Counted from the first letter of the stretch, positions 1-8,290 are shown. The stretch: DNA of 64,000 nt from Tateyamaria omphalii (GCF_019802125.1 NZ_JAHVHT010000006.1:242915-306914); one strand, 5' to 3'. Numbers and translations: made by a program. The notes: generated by a model not told the origin, from the sequence alone.

Positions 1-350
1 GCGGCGATCAAATGCCCCGCCAACTCCGCCACTTCAGGAAAAGCCGCCAACGCCTTCTCCATCTCGGACACATCCATCGGAAACGCCTCGAAACTCGTGA
101 ACTGCAACCGCCCCGGCACGCCCGCCGCACGCCATGCCGCCCAAGCGGTCAGAAAGTTCAGTCCCGTCCCAAACCCCAGTTCCGCAATATGAAACCCATC
201 CACAAACCGCGCGGTCAGGTCGTTGCCAGCCAAAAACACATGCCGCGTCTCGGCCAACCCGTCCTCAAGCGAAAAGTACGGATCGTCAAAGCGCACCGAC
301 ACCGGCACACGGTCCTCGCGCCACTCAAGCTCTGCCCGCTGGTCCTGCAT
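1..350 (-). CDS. mnmD: tRNA 5-methylaminomethyl-2-thiouridine methyltransferase MnmD, partial (cut by left edge)
   Basis: Reading leftward from an ATG at 350, the first 116 codons are open to the window edge. The product carries the SAM-binding segment ELGFGTGLNFL (about residues 60-70) typical of the MnmC2/MnmD (DUF752) methyltransferases, followed by FEAFPMD. This enzyme makes the last methylation in mnm5s2U at the tRNA wobble position. The start is supported by GAGG about 6 bases upstream. It is divergent from a FAD oxidoreductase with only 51 bases between the starts. In E. coli the two activities are fused in MnmC; here the methyltransferase stands alone. The 3' end lies outside the window. 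Confidence 0.85.
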   Translation of the reverse strand, partial: MQDQRAELEWREDRVPVSVRFDDPYFSLEDGLAETRHVFLAGNDLTARFVDGFHIAELGFGTGLNFLTAWAAWRAAGVPGRLQFTSFEAFPMDVSEMEKALAAFPEVAELAGHLIA

Positions 351-401
351 CCGTCGCCTCTGTAGAAGATGTCACGGCGACCTTGGCGAAAGGCATCTGG
401 A

Positions 402-1439
402 ATGGCAACGGCAGACATCACCGTCCGCGGCGCAGGCATCTTCGGCCTGTCCATCGCGTGGGTCCTGACCCAGCGCGGCGCGCGCGTGCAGGTGATCGAC
501 CCGCACGGCCTCGGCGCAGGGGCATCAGGCGGTATCGTCGGCGCACTCGCCCCCCACGTGCCGGAAAACTGGAACCCGAAAAAGCAGTTCCAACTGGAAA
601 GCCTGCTCATGGCCGAAGCCTTCTGGACCGAGGTCGAAGCCGCAGGCGGCCAATCCCCCGGCTACGCCCGCACAGGCCGCTGCCAACCCATCGCCGACGA
701 CGCGGCCCTCGTCCTCGCCCACCAACGCAGCGAAACAGCCAAGGACCTCTGGGGCGACGCCGCCACATGGACAGTCCGCCCCATCGCTGACCCAAAATGG
801 TCCGCAACAAGCCCCACCGGCATGGAAATCTTCGACACACTCAGCGCCCGCGCCCATCCGCGCCAGGCCTGTCAGGCCCTCGCCGCCGCCCTCAAAACGC
901 AAGGCGTCGACATACAGACCGAAGGCCCAGACACCGACATCACCCTCCACGCCACCGGCGTCGCGGGCCTCGACACGCTCAACGCCGAAAACCCCCGTAT
1001 GGTCGGCGCAGGGATCAAGGGGCAGGCCGCCCTACTGGACGTCTCCGCCCCCGATGCACCGCAACTCTTTACCGACTCGCTGCACATCATCCCGCACGCC
1101 GACGGCACCACCGCCATCGGCTCCACAACTGAGCGGGAGTATGACGACCCCGCCAGCACCGACGCGCAGCTCGACGAAATCATCGCCCGCGCCCGCACCG
1201 CCGTGCCCGCACTAAAAGACGCCAAAGTCATCGCCAGGTGGGCAGGTCTGCGCCCCCGCTCCCGCAGCCGCGCGCCCATGCTGGGCCCATGGCCCGACCG
1301 GCCCGGCCACTTTATTGCAAACGGAGGGTTCAAGATCGGCTTCGGCATGGCCCCGAAAGTCGCCCATACGATGGCCGACCTCATCCTCGATGGTCGCGAT
1401 ACGATCCCTAACGGCTTTGAAGTGGGCGCATCGCTTTAG
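402..1439 (+). CDS. FAD-dependent DAO-type oxidoreductase, possibly the separated MnmC oxidase half
   Basis: 345 aa. The N-terminus has a Rossmann FAD-binding motif (GAGIFGLSIAW, about residues 9-19), then GAGASGGIVGALAPH, which resembles the GASG..GAL.P signature of MnmC oxidase domains. The C-terminus has WAGLRPRSRSRAPMLGP and NGGFKIGFGMAP, typical of the DAO fold. I chose the ATG at 402 because the Rossmann fold begins directly after it; an in-frame ATG at 369 would add an unconserved tail. Divergence from mnmD suggests it supplies the FAD-dependent cmnm5U-to-nm5U step. That role is inferred from neighbourhood; a generic amino-acid oxidase is the alternative. Its stop overlaps the convergent gene by 4 bases. 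Confidence 0.8.
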   Translation: MATADITVRGAGIFGLSIAWVLTQRGARVQVIDPHGLGAGASGGIVGALAPHVPENWNPKKQFQLESLLMAEAFWTEVEAAGGQSPGYARTGRCQPIADDAALVLAHQRSETAKDLWGDAATWTVRPIADPKWSATSPTGMEIFDTLSARAHPRQACQALAAALKTQGVDIQTEGPDTDITLHATGVAGLDTLNAENPRMVGAGIKGQAALLDVSAPDAPQLFTDSLHIIPHADGTTAIGSTTEREYDDPASTDAQLDEIIARARTAVPALKDAKVIARWAGLRPRSRSRAPMLGPWPDRPGHFIANGGFKIGFGMAPKVAHTMADLILDGRDTIPNGFEVGASL

Positions 1440-2245
1440 GCCTCCGCCTCCATACACAATCGCCCATCCGGCCCACGCACCCACAGGCTCCGCCCCTTTC
1501 GGCAAAACGTCCCCACCTCATGGTGCATCAGCGGTGACGTCGCCCGGAACCGAAACCGCTCCAAGGACCCCAAAGCCGCCTCCGCCATCAACATCAAATG
1601 CTGCGCCAAGAGCGGCCCATGCACCACCAACCCGTCATAGCCCTCAACCGCGCGGGCATAGGGCTGGTCATAGTGAATACGGTGCCCGTTAAACGTCAGC
1701 GCCGAATAGCGAAACAGCAGCGTCGCATCGAACGCGCGCTCCACCGCGTCCTCCTCATCCACCGGAGCCATGGGCGGCACCGGACGCGGCGCATCCAGAT
1801 CAGGATCTTCGCGATAGACCAGGTCCTGCCATTCCGACACGCACAGCGCACCCTGCTGCCACATCTCGTGGCGCAACGTGACAAAGGCCAGCGGCCCGGT
1901 CCGGCCCACCTTGCGCACGGCGTTCTCGCACACGGTCACACGCTCGGCCTCATCCCCAAGCCGCAAAGGCGCGTTAAAGGCCAACCGCCCCTCGGCCCAC
2001 ATGCGGCGCGGCAGGCCCATGTCGGGGATCACACCACCCACTTTCGGATGCCCATCGCGGCCAAGCCCATCGGGCGGCGCAGGCGACCAGAAATAGAGCT
2101 GGTGGAAGAAGGGCGGCAAGGGATCACCAGCGTTCAGCGTCGCCTCATCGCCCAGCGCCACCTGCATGGCCTGCGCCCGCGCGGGGTCCATCACATCGCT
2201 TTGACGAAGCTTAAGTTCAGGGTCATGGTCCATGCACCGGACCAT
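1436..2245 (-). CDS. HTD2-type hotdog dehydratase (FAS1-like / mesaconyl-C4-CoA hydratase-like)
   Basis: 269 aa. The N-terminal half has the HTD2/mesaconyl-C4-CoA hydratase pattern with PPFFHQLYFWSP and GLPRRMWAEGRLAF. The C-terminal half carries the MaoC-like hydratase motif FNGHRIHYDQPYA (about residues 170-182) with the Asp/His pair, followed by VVHGPLLAQ. It should hydrate or dehydrate an acyl-CoA thioester; the exact substrate cannot be told from sequence. The start is uncertain: ATG at 2245 or at 2233, neither with a clear ribosome-binding site. It is divergent from a VOC protein with 18 bases between starts, so the two share a very compact control region. Confidence 0.75.
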   Translation of the reverse strand: MVRCMDHDPELKLRQSDVMDPARAQAMQVALGDEATLNAGDPLPPFFHQLYFWSPAPPDGLGRDGHPKVGGVIPDMGLPRRMWAEGRLAFNAPLRLGDEAERVTVCENAVRKVGRTGPLAFVTLRHEMWQQGALCVSEWQDLVYREDPDLDAPRPVPPMAPVDEEDAVERAFDATLLFRYSALTFNGHRIHYDQPYARAVEGYDGLVVHGPLLAQHLMLMAEAALGSLERFRFRATSPLMHHEVGTFCRKGRSLWVRGPDGRLCMEAEA

Positions 2246-2263
2246 GGGACAGGAGGATGCAAA

Positions 2264-2665
2264 TTGGAACAGCCAACGCTGAGCTCACTCGATCACCTCG
2301 TACTCACGGTACAGGACATCGACACGACCATCGCCTTCTACACCACCGTTCTCGGCATGACGCACCTACCCTTTCAGGTGGCCGACGGCTCGACCCGACA
2401 CGCGCTCGCCTTCGGGGCACACAAGATCAATCTGCACCAGGCGGACAACACCTTCGACCCCAAGGCGGCACACCCGACCAAGGGCAGCGCCGACCTCTGC
2501 TTTCTGACAGACACCCCGATCACCGACTGGCAGGCGCATTTCAAAAGCACCGGCACAGCCATCGAAGACGGCCCTGTTGCCCGCTCAGGCGCACAATTCC
2601 CGATCCTGTCGCTCTACATCCGCGACCCGGACGGCAATCTGATCGAGGTCAGCACGCGGGCTTAA
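2264..2665 (+). CDS. VOC family (glyoxalase/GLOD5-like) protein
   Basis: 133 aa, one vicinal-oxygen-chelate module pair: LDHLVLTVQDIDTTIAFYTTVLGM at the start, the HKINLHQ strand in the middle and YIRDPDGNLIEV at the end. This matches GLOD5-like single-domain VOC proteins, which bind a metal and act on small electrophilic or thiol adducts; no substrate can be assigned. The start is a TTG at 2264, chosen because AGGAGG lies 7 bases upstream and the VOC fold begins ten residues later. The open frame extends far upstream, but that part is antisense to the dehydratase. Confidence 0.8.
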   Translation: MEQPTLSSLDHLVLTVQDIDTTIAFYTTVLGMTHLPFQVADGSTRHALAFGAHKINLHQADNTFDPKAAHPTKGSADLCFLTDTPITDWQAHFKSTGTAIEDGPVARSGAQFPILSLYIRDPDGNLIEVSTRA

Positions 2666-3204
2666 CGCCCAATCTCAGCGCGCAGCGCCTCCATCAGCGC
2701 GGTCAACTCGCGGACATAGATCTCGCCAGTCAGGCGCCCGACCTCATCGAATTCCTTACTCGACCCGGCCAGGTGGATCTCCGGCCCCTGCAGGATACGC
2801 GGCCGGAACGGCACCATGCAGGCGCGCAGGATCATCTGCGCCCGCTCACCCCCGGCCCGACCTGCCGCCGCCGACATCACGGCCACAGGTTTGTCCGTCC
2901 ACGGCCGCCCCTCGACCCGGCTCACCCAATCCAGGGCATTCTTCAGCACACCGGGGGGTGCCTTGTTGTACTCGGGGGTCGAAATGATGACGGCATCGGC
3001 CTCTGCGATCTGCTTGGCCATCACCTGCGCGGGCTCGGGCACGCCTTCGGCCGCCTCCAGATCGCCATCATAAAGCGGCATCCGCAGATCCGCCTCGTTG
3101 AAGGTGCAGTCGCCAAACAGCCGGGCCGCCTCGCGCATCAGTTTGGTATTGGTGGCCTCCGCCCGCAATGAGCCCGAAATCCCCAGCAAAATTGGCGTCG
3201 TCAT
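2662..3204 (-). CDS. NAD(P)H-dependent FMN reductase (flavodoxin-like)
   Basis: 180 aa with the flavodoxin-like FMN reductase layout: GISGSLR near the N-terminus for FMN phosphate binding, then IISTPEYNKAPPGVLKNALDW (about residues 75-95), diagnostic of the ChrR/YieF/azoreductase family. These enzymes reduce free flavin, quinones, azo dyes or chromate. The start at 3204 has AAGGA about 7 bases upstream. The stop overlaps the convergent VOC gene by 4 bases. Confidence 0.88.
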   Translation of the reverse strand: MTTPILLGISGSLRAEATNTKLMREAARLFGDCTFNEADLRMPLYDGDLEAAEGVPEPAQVMAKQIAEADAVIISTPEYNKAPPGVLKNALDWVSRVEGRPWTDKPVAVMSAAAGRAGGERAQMILRACMVPFRPRILQGPEIHLAGSSKEFDEVGRLTGEIYVRELTALMEALRAEIGR

Positions 3205-3260
3205 AATCCGTCCTTCACTTTCAACCAGACCTCAGAATGGCGCGTTCCCCCCACAAAGCA

Positions 3261-3289
3261 AGAGGCCCCGGCAATGCACCGGAGCCTCT
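3261..3289 (-). terminator. Rho-independent terminator of the OmpA lipoprotein gene
   Basis: An 11-base stem (AGAGGCxCCGG paired with CCGGxGCCTCT, one unpaired base per arm) around a 7-base loop lies 27 bases beyond the stop of the leftward OmpA gene. On the minus strand it is followed by the moderately T-rich TTGCTTTGT. Confidence 0.65.
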
Positions 3290-3315
3290 GACATCAGTTT
3301 GATCTGTTTTTGACC

Positions 3316-3978
3316 CTATGCCGGGTTCGGCAGGATCACGATTTCCACCCGGCGGTTCTGCTGCTTGCCCGCAGCGGTCGCGTTGGTGGCAATCGGCTGG
3401 CTCTCGCCCCGGCCAAAGGCCTGAACGCGGTTGAACGGCACACCCTGGTTCAGCAGCACGTCCGCGACGGCATTGGCGCGACGCTCCGACAGCTGTTGGT
3501 TAAAGGCCGCATCGCCATCGCTGTCGGTGTGACCGATGATCTGCACGGTCGAATTCGGATAGCGCTCAAGGCTGCGGGCCAGGGCGGCCATGTCCGAGTT
3601 CAGACCCGGGCGCACGGTAAAGCTGTTGACGGCAAACAGGATCGCCTCGGGGAAGGACACGATCAACCGGTCGCCGGTGTTGGTGATGGTGACGCCGCTC
3701 GCCAGCTCACGGCGCAGCTCCGCCTCCTGCTGGTCAAGGTCGTACCCGATGGCACCGCCGACCAGACCGCCGACAACGGCACCGGCCACGGCGGCACTGC
3801 GGTCGCCTGCGACCGCACCGATCAACGCACCGGATGCGGCGCCGATAGCAGCCCCGCGGTTGCGGTTCTGGTTCAGGGTTTCGCCGCTCGGCCCGGTGGT
3901 GCCCAACGCATTGGGGTCCGTACATGCACTCAGCGCAGCAATGGCGCCGATGGCGAAAACGACTGGGGATTTAAGCAT
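3316..3978 (-). CDS. OmpA-family lipoprotein with glycine zipper
   Basis: 220 aa. A lipobox (ALSAC, Cys at about residue 19) ends the signal peptide. Residues 42-80 are a glycine-zipper stretch (GAAIGAASGALIGAVAG and GAVVGGLVGGAIGYD). The C-terminal 110 residues form an OmpA peptidoglycan-binding domain with IIGHTDSDGDAAFNQQLSERRA and NRRVEIVI. This is the YiaD type of outer-membrane lipoprotein that tethers envelope and cell wall. AGGA lies 9 bases upstream of the ATG, and a terminator follows the stop, so it is probably monocistronic. Confidence 0.9.
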   Translation of the reverse strand: MLKSPVVFAIGAIAALSACTDPNALGTTGPSGETLNQNRNRGAAIGAASGALIGAVAGDRSAAVAGAVVGGLVGGAIGYDLDQQEAELRRELASGVTITNTGDRLIVSFPEAILFAVNSFTVRPGLNSDMAALARSLERYPNSTVQIIGHTDSDGDAAFNQQLSERRANAVADVLLNQGVPFNRVQAFGRGESQPIATNATAAGKQQNRRVEIVILPNPA

Positions 3979-4122
3979 ATCTCTGTATCCTACTGCCTTC
4001 CAAAACGGGGGCGTGTTCGGGCACGCACCCTTATCGTGGACGCAAGATAGGCAGCAAAAGTTCCCAGAAATAGGGGGAAAATGCGATCAGCAACATCCCG
4101 CGCACCTTTGTGAAGGTGCGTG

Positions 4123-4983
4123 TCAGGCCTCCGCCCGCGCCGATTCATAGGCCAAGAGCGCGCGTTTGACAGGCAAACCCCAGTGGTAGCCACCCAAACC
4201 GCCCGACTTGCGCAAAGCGCGATGGCACGGGATCAGCCAGCTGACCGGGTTGCGGCCCACGGCTGTGCCAACGGCACGCACGGCACGCGGATTGCCAATG
4301 CTGTCTGCAATCTCGGAATAAGTGGTCACATGACCCGATGGAATTTGCAGCAGCGCCTCCCACACCTTGATCTGAAAGGGAGCGCCGATCAGGAACAGCG
4401 GCGCTTTGTTCAACTTGGCATCTTCGGCGCCAAAGGCGGCCAGCACCCACGGGCGCAAGCGCATCGGGTCCTCGATATAGGTTGCCTTGGGCCAGCGCCG
4501 GGTCAGGTCGTGCATGGCCCAGTCCTCGCCCATCTCGGCGGCAAAACCCAAGCCGCAAATCCCCTTCTCGGTCCCCATAATCAAGGCCAAACCAAAAGGA
4601 CTGTCGAACCACCCCCAAAAAATGGTCAGGCCCTCACCGCCCTTGGCGTAGTCGCCGGGGCTCATCGATTCCCACCGCAGAAACAGGTCATGCAACCGGC
4701 CCGACCCGCTCAGGCCGGTGGCATGGGCGGTCTCAAGGGTCGTGAACCGCTCGTTCAACAGCGTCTTGGCATGACCCAGCGCCAGATATTGCTGATAGCG
4801 CTTGGGCGACACGCCAACCCAACGGGAAAAGACACGCTGAAAATGTGCAGGGCTCATGTCCATCTCGGCCGCAAGGGTATCAAGGCTCAGCGGTGCCTCG
4901 GCCCCGTCGATCAGGTCGATGGCACGGCGCATGACGCCGTAGTGATAGCCGGTCTCGGTGGCGGTATGTGTGCTTTGTTCCAT
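4123..4983 (-). CDS. ada: Ada-like AraC-HTH / O6-methylguanine-DNA methyltransferase fusion
   Basis: 286 aa. Residues 15-115 are an AraC-type HTH domain (LDTLAAEMDMSPAHFQRVFSRWVG). Residues 120-285 are an MGMT domain with the active-site PCHR (Cys253) and the wing YSEIADSIGNPRAVRAVGTA. It removes alkyl groups from O6-alkylguanine by suicide transfer. The N-terminal Ada zinc domain that repairs methylphosphotriesters and switches E. coli Ada into an activator is absent, so how this protein would sense damage as a regulator is unclear. Transcribed leftward, with the GFA gene divergent about 150 bases away. Confidence 0.9.
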   Translation of the reverse strand: MEQSTHTATETGYHYGVMRRAIDLIDGAEAPLSLDTLAAEMDMSPAHFQRVFSRWVGVSPKRYQQYLALGHAKTLLNERFTTLETAHATGLSGSGRLHDLFLRWESMSPGDYAKGGEGLTIFWGWFDSPFGLALIMGTEKGICGLGFAAEMGEDWAMHDLTRRWPKATYIEDPMRLRPWVLAAFGAEDAKLNKAPLFLIGAPFQIKVWEALLQIPSGHVTTYSEIADSIGNPRAVRAVGTAVGRNPVSWLIPCHRALRKSGGLGGYHWGLPVKRALLAYESARAEA

Positions 4984-5139
4984 GACCCAAACCTAGGCGA
5001 GCGCACGCGCTAGCGCGACCCGTTTCCTGTGCAAATGGCGATTGCGATGTGCTGGTGAACGACCGGACTACCTTGGCTTGAGCCCCGGTGCATCCCACAT
5101 GTGTCGGATCACGCCATTCAACCGAAAGCCCGCGCTACC

Positions 5140-5538
5140 ATGACCGACAGCACCACACATACGGGCGGTTGCCTGTGCGGCAGGATAAGGTTCACCGCAA
5201 TCGGTCCCGCGCGGAAACCACACACCTGCTCCTGCAAGATGTGTCAGCGCCACAGCGGCGCGCTCACGACAGCTTGGGTCGAATTTCCCGCCGATGCAGT
5301 GACTTGGACCGGACCCGGAGACGCGCCAACAACCTACCGGTCGTCCGACTATTCCAGCCGCGCCTTCTGCCCTGCATGTGGCAGCACGCTGGGTGCCATC
5401 GATGACGATCCGATCATCGCGCTGCTGGTCGGCTGCTTTGACGACACAGGCGCACTGGACCTCGTGCCAACCTCGCATTCCTATGGGGCCGCGCGGCCGA
5501 AGTGGTGGCGCGTGTCGATCAAGGGGACCGCGTCCTAG
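5140..5538 (+). CDS. GFA-family zinc-binding protein
   Basis: 132 aa. It contains the GFA (glutathione-dependent formaldehyde-activating, Mss4-like) signature: GGCLCGRIRF, then HTCSCKMCQRHSGA and FCPACGSTL, supplying the Cys ligands of two zinc sites. Most family members of this length have no proven enzyme activity. I chose ATG 5140 because the GFA fold starts eight residues later; a GTG at 5101 is the alternative. Its stop overlaps the convergent B12-binding regulator by 4 bases. Confidence 0.82.
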   Translation: MTDSTTHTGGCLCGRIRFTAIGPARKPHTCSCKMCQRHSGALTTAWVEFPADAVTWTGPGDAPTTYRSSDYSSRAFCPACGSTLGAIDDDPIIALLVGCFDDTGALDLVPTSHSYGAARPKWWRVSIKGTAS

Positions 5539-6371
5539 ATCAGCGAATTCTGCCGCGCCGACACCTTGTCCCAATGGCATTCGATCAGCGCCTGCGCGGT
5601 TTCGAAATCATGCGCCATGCCATCAATGTCCATCAACGACACCGTGTCAGCATCCGTCTCGAGGATCTGGCCACTCACGAACAGCGCGGCATCCGGTTTT
5701 TCCAACCGCAGCGCGACAACCAGCTTCGACAACGCATCCAGCGCGTGTCCGCCCGCAGCCGATATGCCGATGACGATCGAATGCGACTCGCCGATTTCCG
5801 CCACCAGCTCCTCGTGGCTCTTCCCGATCAGCAGCGTGACGTCCCAACCATCCCGCCGGAACAGATCGGCGGCCATCCGCACTCCAAGCGTGTGGGTTTC
5901 GCCCGGCACGGACACGAAATGCGCGCTCTTGGCGGTGGCAGGGGCCGTGATCGGGACGTGGTGGCGCATGGCGTGCATGATGGCATAGAGACGGCTGGTG
6001 CCCCGCGTCACATCCGTGAACGACACCCGATCCTCGTCCCACCATCGGCCAAGTTGGCAGGCCGCGTCGGCAAGGTACTTGAGGTAAATGACCTCCACCG
6101 ACGCGCCTGCCCGGCGCACCTCCTGAATGAACATGGCCCCCGCCTGATCGTCATTGGACAACAGGGCGTAACAGAATGCGTCGATCTGATCTGCAGCAGG
6201 TTGTTCCGCGAGTTTTTCTGACGCAGGCCGGTTCAGCCGCGCCAAGACCTCGCGCGCCAGATCCTCCACCGATCCGGTTGGCAATCTCGATTTCAGTCGT
6301 CGTAAGTTAAGCTGCGATCTGGCGTACAGGTCGACGTCAAATTGCGTTTCATGCTGTCCCGCGCCCTGCAC
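5535..6371 (-). CDS. Cobalamin-binding AerR/PpaA-like antirepressor
   Basis: 278 aa. An N-terminal helical region (residues 1-140) contains the B12-dependent photoreceptor-like segment GRWWDEDRVSFTDVTRGTSRLYAIMH. A C-terminal cobalamin-binding Rossmann domain follows, with SVPGETHTLG, where His is the expected cobalt ligand in a variant of DxHxxG. In Rhodobacter, AerR/PpaA counteracts the photosynthesis repressor CrtJ/PpsR. Start is GTG at 6371 with GGGAGG 6 bases upstream; an overlapping ATG at 6373 is out of frame. No photosynthesis genes are nearby. A TGTC-N10-GACA palindrome lies upstream. Assignment to this subfamily is by resemblance. Confidence 0.75.
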   Translation of the reverse strand: MQGAGQHETQFDVDLYARSQLNLRRLKSRLPTGSVEDLAREVLARLNRPASEKLAEQPAADQIDAFCYALLSNDDQAGAMFIQEVRRAGASVEVIYLKYLADAACQLGRWWDEDRVSFTDVTRGTSRLYAIMHAMRHHVPITAPATAKSAHFVSVPGETHTLGVRMAADLFRRDGWDVTLLIGKSHEELVAEIGESHSIVIGISAAGGHALDALSKLVVALRLEKPDAALFVSGQILETDADTVSLMDIDGMAHDFETAQALIECHWDKVSARQNSLI

Positions 6372-6416
6372 ATCGTTCCTCCCAGATCAATGGCCACCGG
6401 TCACTTTGGAAGCAAG

Positions 6417-6449
6417 TTGACACTCTAATTCTGTCAATCAATGTTGACA
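6417..6449. promoter_or_regulatory. Palindromic operator cluster, PpsR/CrtJ-type
   Basis: The 18-mer TGTCAATCAATGTTGACA at 6432-6449 is an inverted repeat matching the PpsR/CrtJ consensus TGTc-N10-gACA. A third half-site, TTGACA, lies at 6417-6422. The cluster is 46-78 bases upstream of the GTG of the leftward B12-binding regulator and about 130 bases upstream of nth. The match is seen directly; which protein binds is inferred. Confidence 0.55.
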
Positions 6450-6579
6450 TTTCAACTTTGGCACGAATCGGACAAGTTGTCGCAGGCAAACTGCGGAATG
6501 CTGCCCGCTATCCACCGCCCGGCGCAAAGCACGGGGGGCCACTTGCCCGCTGCACCATCTTCGCTCATAACCCCGCGCC

Positions 6580-7224
6580 ATGGCCAAGCAGCTCGATTAC
6601 CACACGATCCGCGCGATCTTCACCCGCTTCCAGGACGCGGACCCGGAACCCAAGGGGGAACTGGAGCATGTCAACGTCTACACTCTCGTCGTGGCCGTGG
6701 CCCTTTCTGCGCAAGCCACCGACGCGGGCGTGAACAAGGCGACGCGCGCGCTCTTCCAGATCGCCGACACTCCGCAAAAGATGCTCGACCTCGGGATCGA
6801 CGGCCTGACCGAGCATATCAAGACCATCGGCCTCTACCGTCAAAAGGCCAAGAACGTGATGAAGCTGTCCCAGATCCTCGTGGACGACTATGGCGGCGAG
6901 GTGCCCAACAGCCGCGCCGCCCTGCAGTCGCTGCCCGGCGTCGGACGCAAGACCGCCAACGTGGTCCTGAACATGTGGTGGAGCCACCCGGCCCAAGCCG
7001 TCGACACCCACATCTTCCGCCTCGGCAACCGCACCGGCATCGCACCTGGCAAGACTGTGGACGCGGTCGAGCGCGCCATAGAAGACAACATCCCGGCTGA
7101 TTTCCAGCTCCACGCCCACCACTGGATGATCCTCCACGGGCGCTACCACTGCAAGGCACGCAAACCCATGTGCCCCACCTGTATTATCAAAGATCTCTGC
7201 CCGTTTGAGGACAAAACCGAATGA
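6580..7224 (+). CDS. nth: Endonuclease III
   Basis: 214 aa, the usual length. DNA glycosylase/AP lyase that excises oxidised pyrimidines. The helix-hairpin-helix LPGVGRKTA carries catalytic Lys124, and VDTHIFR supplies Asp142. The C-terminus has the [4Fe-4S] ligands Cys191, Cys198, Cys201 and Cys207 in CKARKPMCPTCIIKDLC. The stop overlaps the start of the adenosine kinase gene (ATGA), so the two are translationally coupled. Confidence 0.97.
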   Translation: MAKQLDYHTIRAIFTRFQDADPEPKGELEHVNVYTLVVAVALSAQATDAGVNKATRALFQIADTPQKMLDLGIDGLTEHIKTIGLYRQKAKNVMKLSQILVDDYGGEVPNSRAALQSLPGVGRKTANVVLNMWWSHPAQAVDTHIFRLGNRTGIAPGKTVDAVERAIEDNIPADFQLHAHHWMILHGRYHCKARKPMCPTCIIKDLCPFEDKTE

Positions 7225-8210
7225 CCAAATACACGCTCGCTGGCATCGGCAACGCCGTTGTCGATGTGATTACCCATGCCGATGACAGCTTTCTCGACCT
7301 CATGGGCATCGAAAAGGGGATCATGCAGCTCATCGAACAAGACCGGGGCGAAGTGCTTTACGCCTCCATGACCGAACGGCTGCAAACGCCCGGCGGCGCG
7401 GTCGCGAACACCATCGCGGGCGTCGGCGCACTCGGCCTGCCCACCGCCTTCATCGGCCGGGTCCATGACGACGCGCTCGGGCGCTTCTACGCCCAATCCA
7501 TGCAGGACAGCGGCACCGATTTCGTCAATGCCCCCATCCCGGACGGCGAACTGCCCACATCCCGCTGCATGATCTTCGTCACACCGGACGGCGAACGCTC
7601 GCTCAACACCTATCTCGGCATCTCGACCGAACTCGGCCCCGAGGACGTCCCGGAAGAGGTCGCCTCCGCCGCCGAGATCATGTTCCTCGAGGGCTATCTC
7701 TTCGACAAGGACAAGGGCAAAGAAGCGTTCCGCCAGGCCTCCCGCCTCACCCGCAGCGCGGGCGGCAAGGCAGGCATCGCCATCTCCGACCCGTTCTGCG
7801 TCGACCGCCACCGCCCCGACTTCCTCGACATGATCGGCAATGAACTCGACTTCGTCATCGGCAACGAGCACGAAATCACCTCGCTGTTCGAAACCGACGA
7901 CCTCGAAGCAGCGCTCGCCAAAACCGCCGACATGATCGACCTGCTGGTCTGCACCAAGTCAGGTGACGGCGTCACGATCATCGGAAACGGCGAACGGCAT
8001 GACATCCCCGTGGAAACGGTCACCCCCGTGGATGCGACAGGTGCAGGCGACCAGTTCGCCGCCGGGTTCATCTATGGCATGGCAACCGGCGCCGACCTGC
8101 ATGTCTGCGGACGCATGGGCAACCTGTGCGCCGCAGAAGTGATCAGCCACATCGGCCCCCGCCCCCAGATCGACATGAAACAGCAATTCGCCAGCGCGGG
8201 CCTGCTCTAG
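7221..8210 (+). CDS. Adenosine kinase (PfkB/ribokinase family)
   Basis: 329 aa. PfkB fold with the N-terminal GIGNAVVDVI and the C-terminal anion-hole/catalytic motif DATGAGDQFAAGF (catalytic Asp in GAGD). The closest pattern I recognise is the alphaproteobacterial adenosine kinase (ATP + adenosine to AMP + ADP), used in purine salvage; another sugar or nucleoside kinase specificity cannot be excluded. It overlaps nth by 4 bases, so it is read from the same transcript. Confidence 0.85.
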   Translation: MTKYTLAGIGNAVVDVITHADDSFLDLMGIEKGIMQLIEQDRGEVLYASMTERLQTPGGAVANTIAGVGALGLPTAFIGRVHDDALGRFYAQSMQDSGTDFVNAPIPDGELPTSRCMIFVTPDGERSLNTYLGISTELGPEDVPEEVASAAEIMFLEGYLFDKDKGKEAFRQASRLTRSAGGKAGIAISDPFCVDRHRPDFLDMIGNELDFVIGNEHEITSLFETDDLEAALAKTADMIDLLVCTKSGDGVTIIGNGERHDIPVETVTPVDATGAGDQFAAGFIYGMATGADLHVCGRMGNLCAAEVISHIGPRPQIDMKQQFASAGLL

Positions 8211-8268
8211 CCCCGCATCCCCTTGATCCCAAGCCCCTGCTTATTCTGACTTAAAATACGACGGGGGT

Positions 8269-8290
8269 TTGGGGGCTGGCCCCCAAGGAG
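8269..8290 (+). promoter_or_regulatory. Hairpin abutting the ribosome-binding site of the GNAT gene
   Basis: TTGGGGG-CTGG-CCCCCAA (8269-8286) forms a 7-base stem whose 3' arm runs into the AAGGAG ribosome-binding site (8285-8290) of the gene starting at 8297. It could end transcription from adenosine kinase, lower translation of the GNAT gene, or be one of the G/C-run hairpins scattered in Rhodobacteraceae genomes. Confidence 0.4.

Noticed and set aside
1598..2263. Upstream extension of the VOC protein frame
   Set aside because: It is antisense to the dehydratase gene; the TTG at 2264 with AGGAGG explains the true start.
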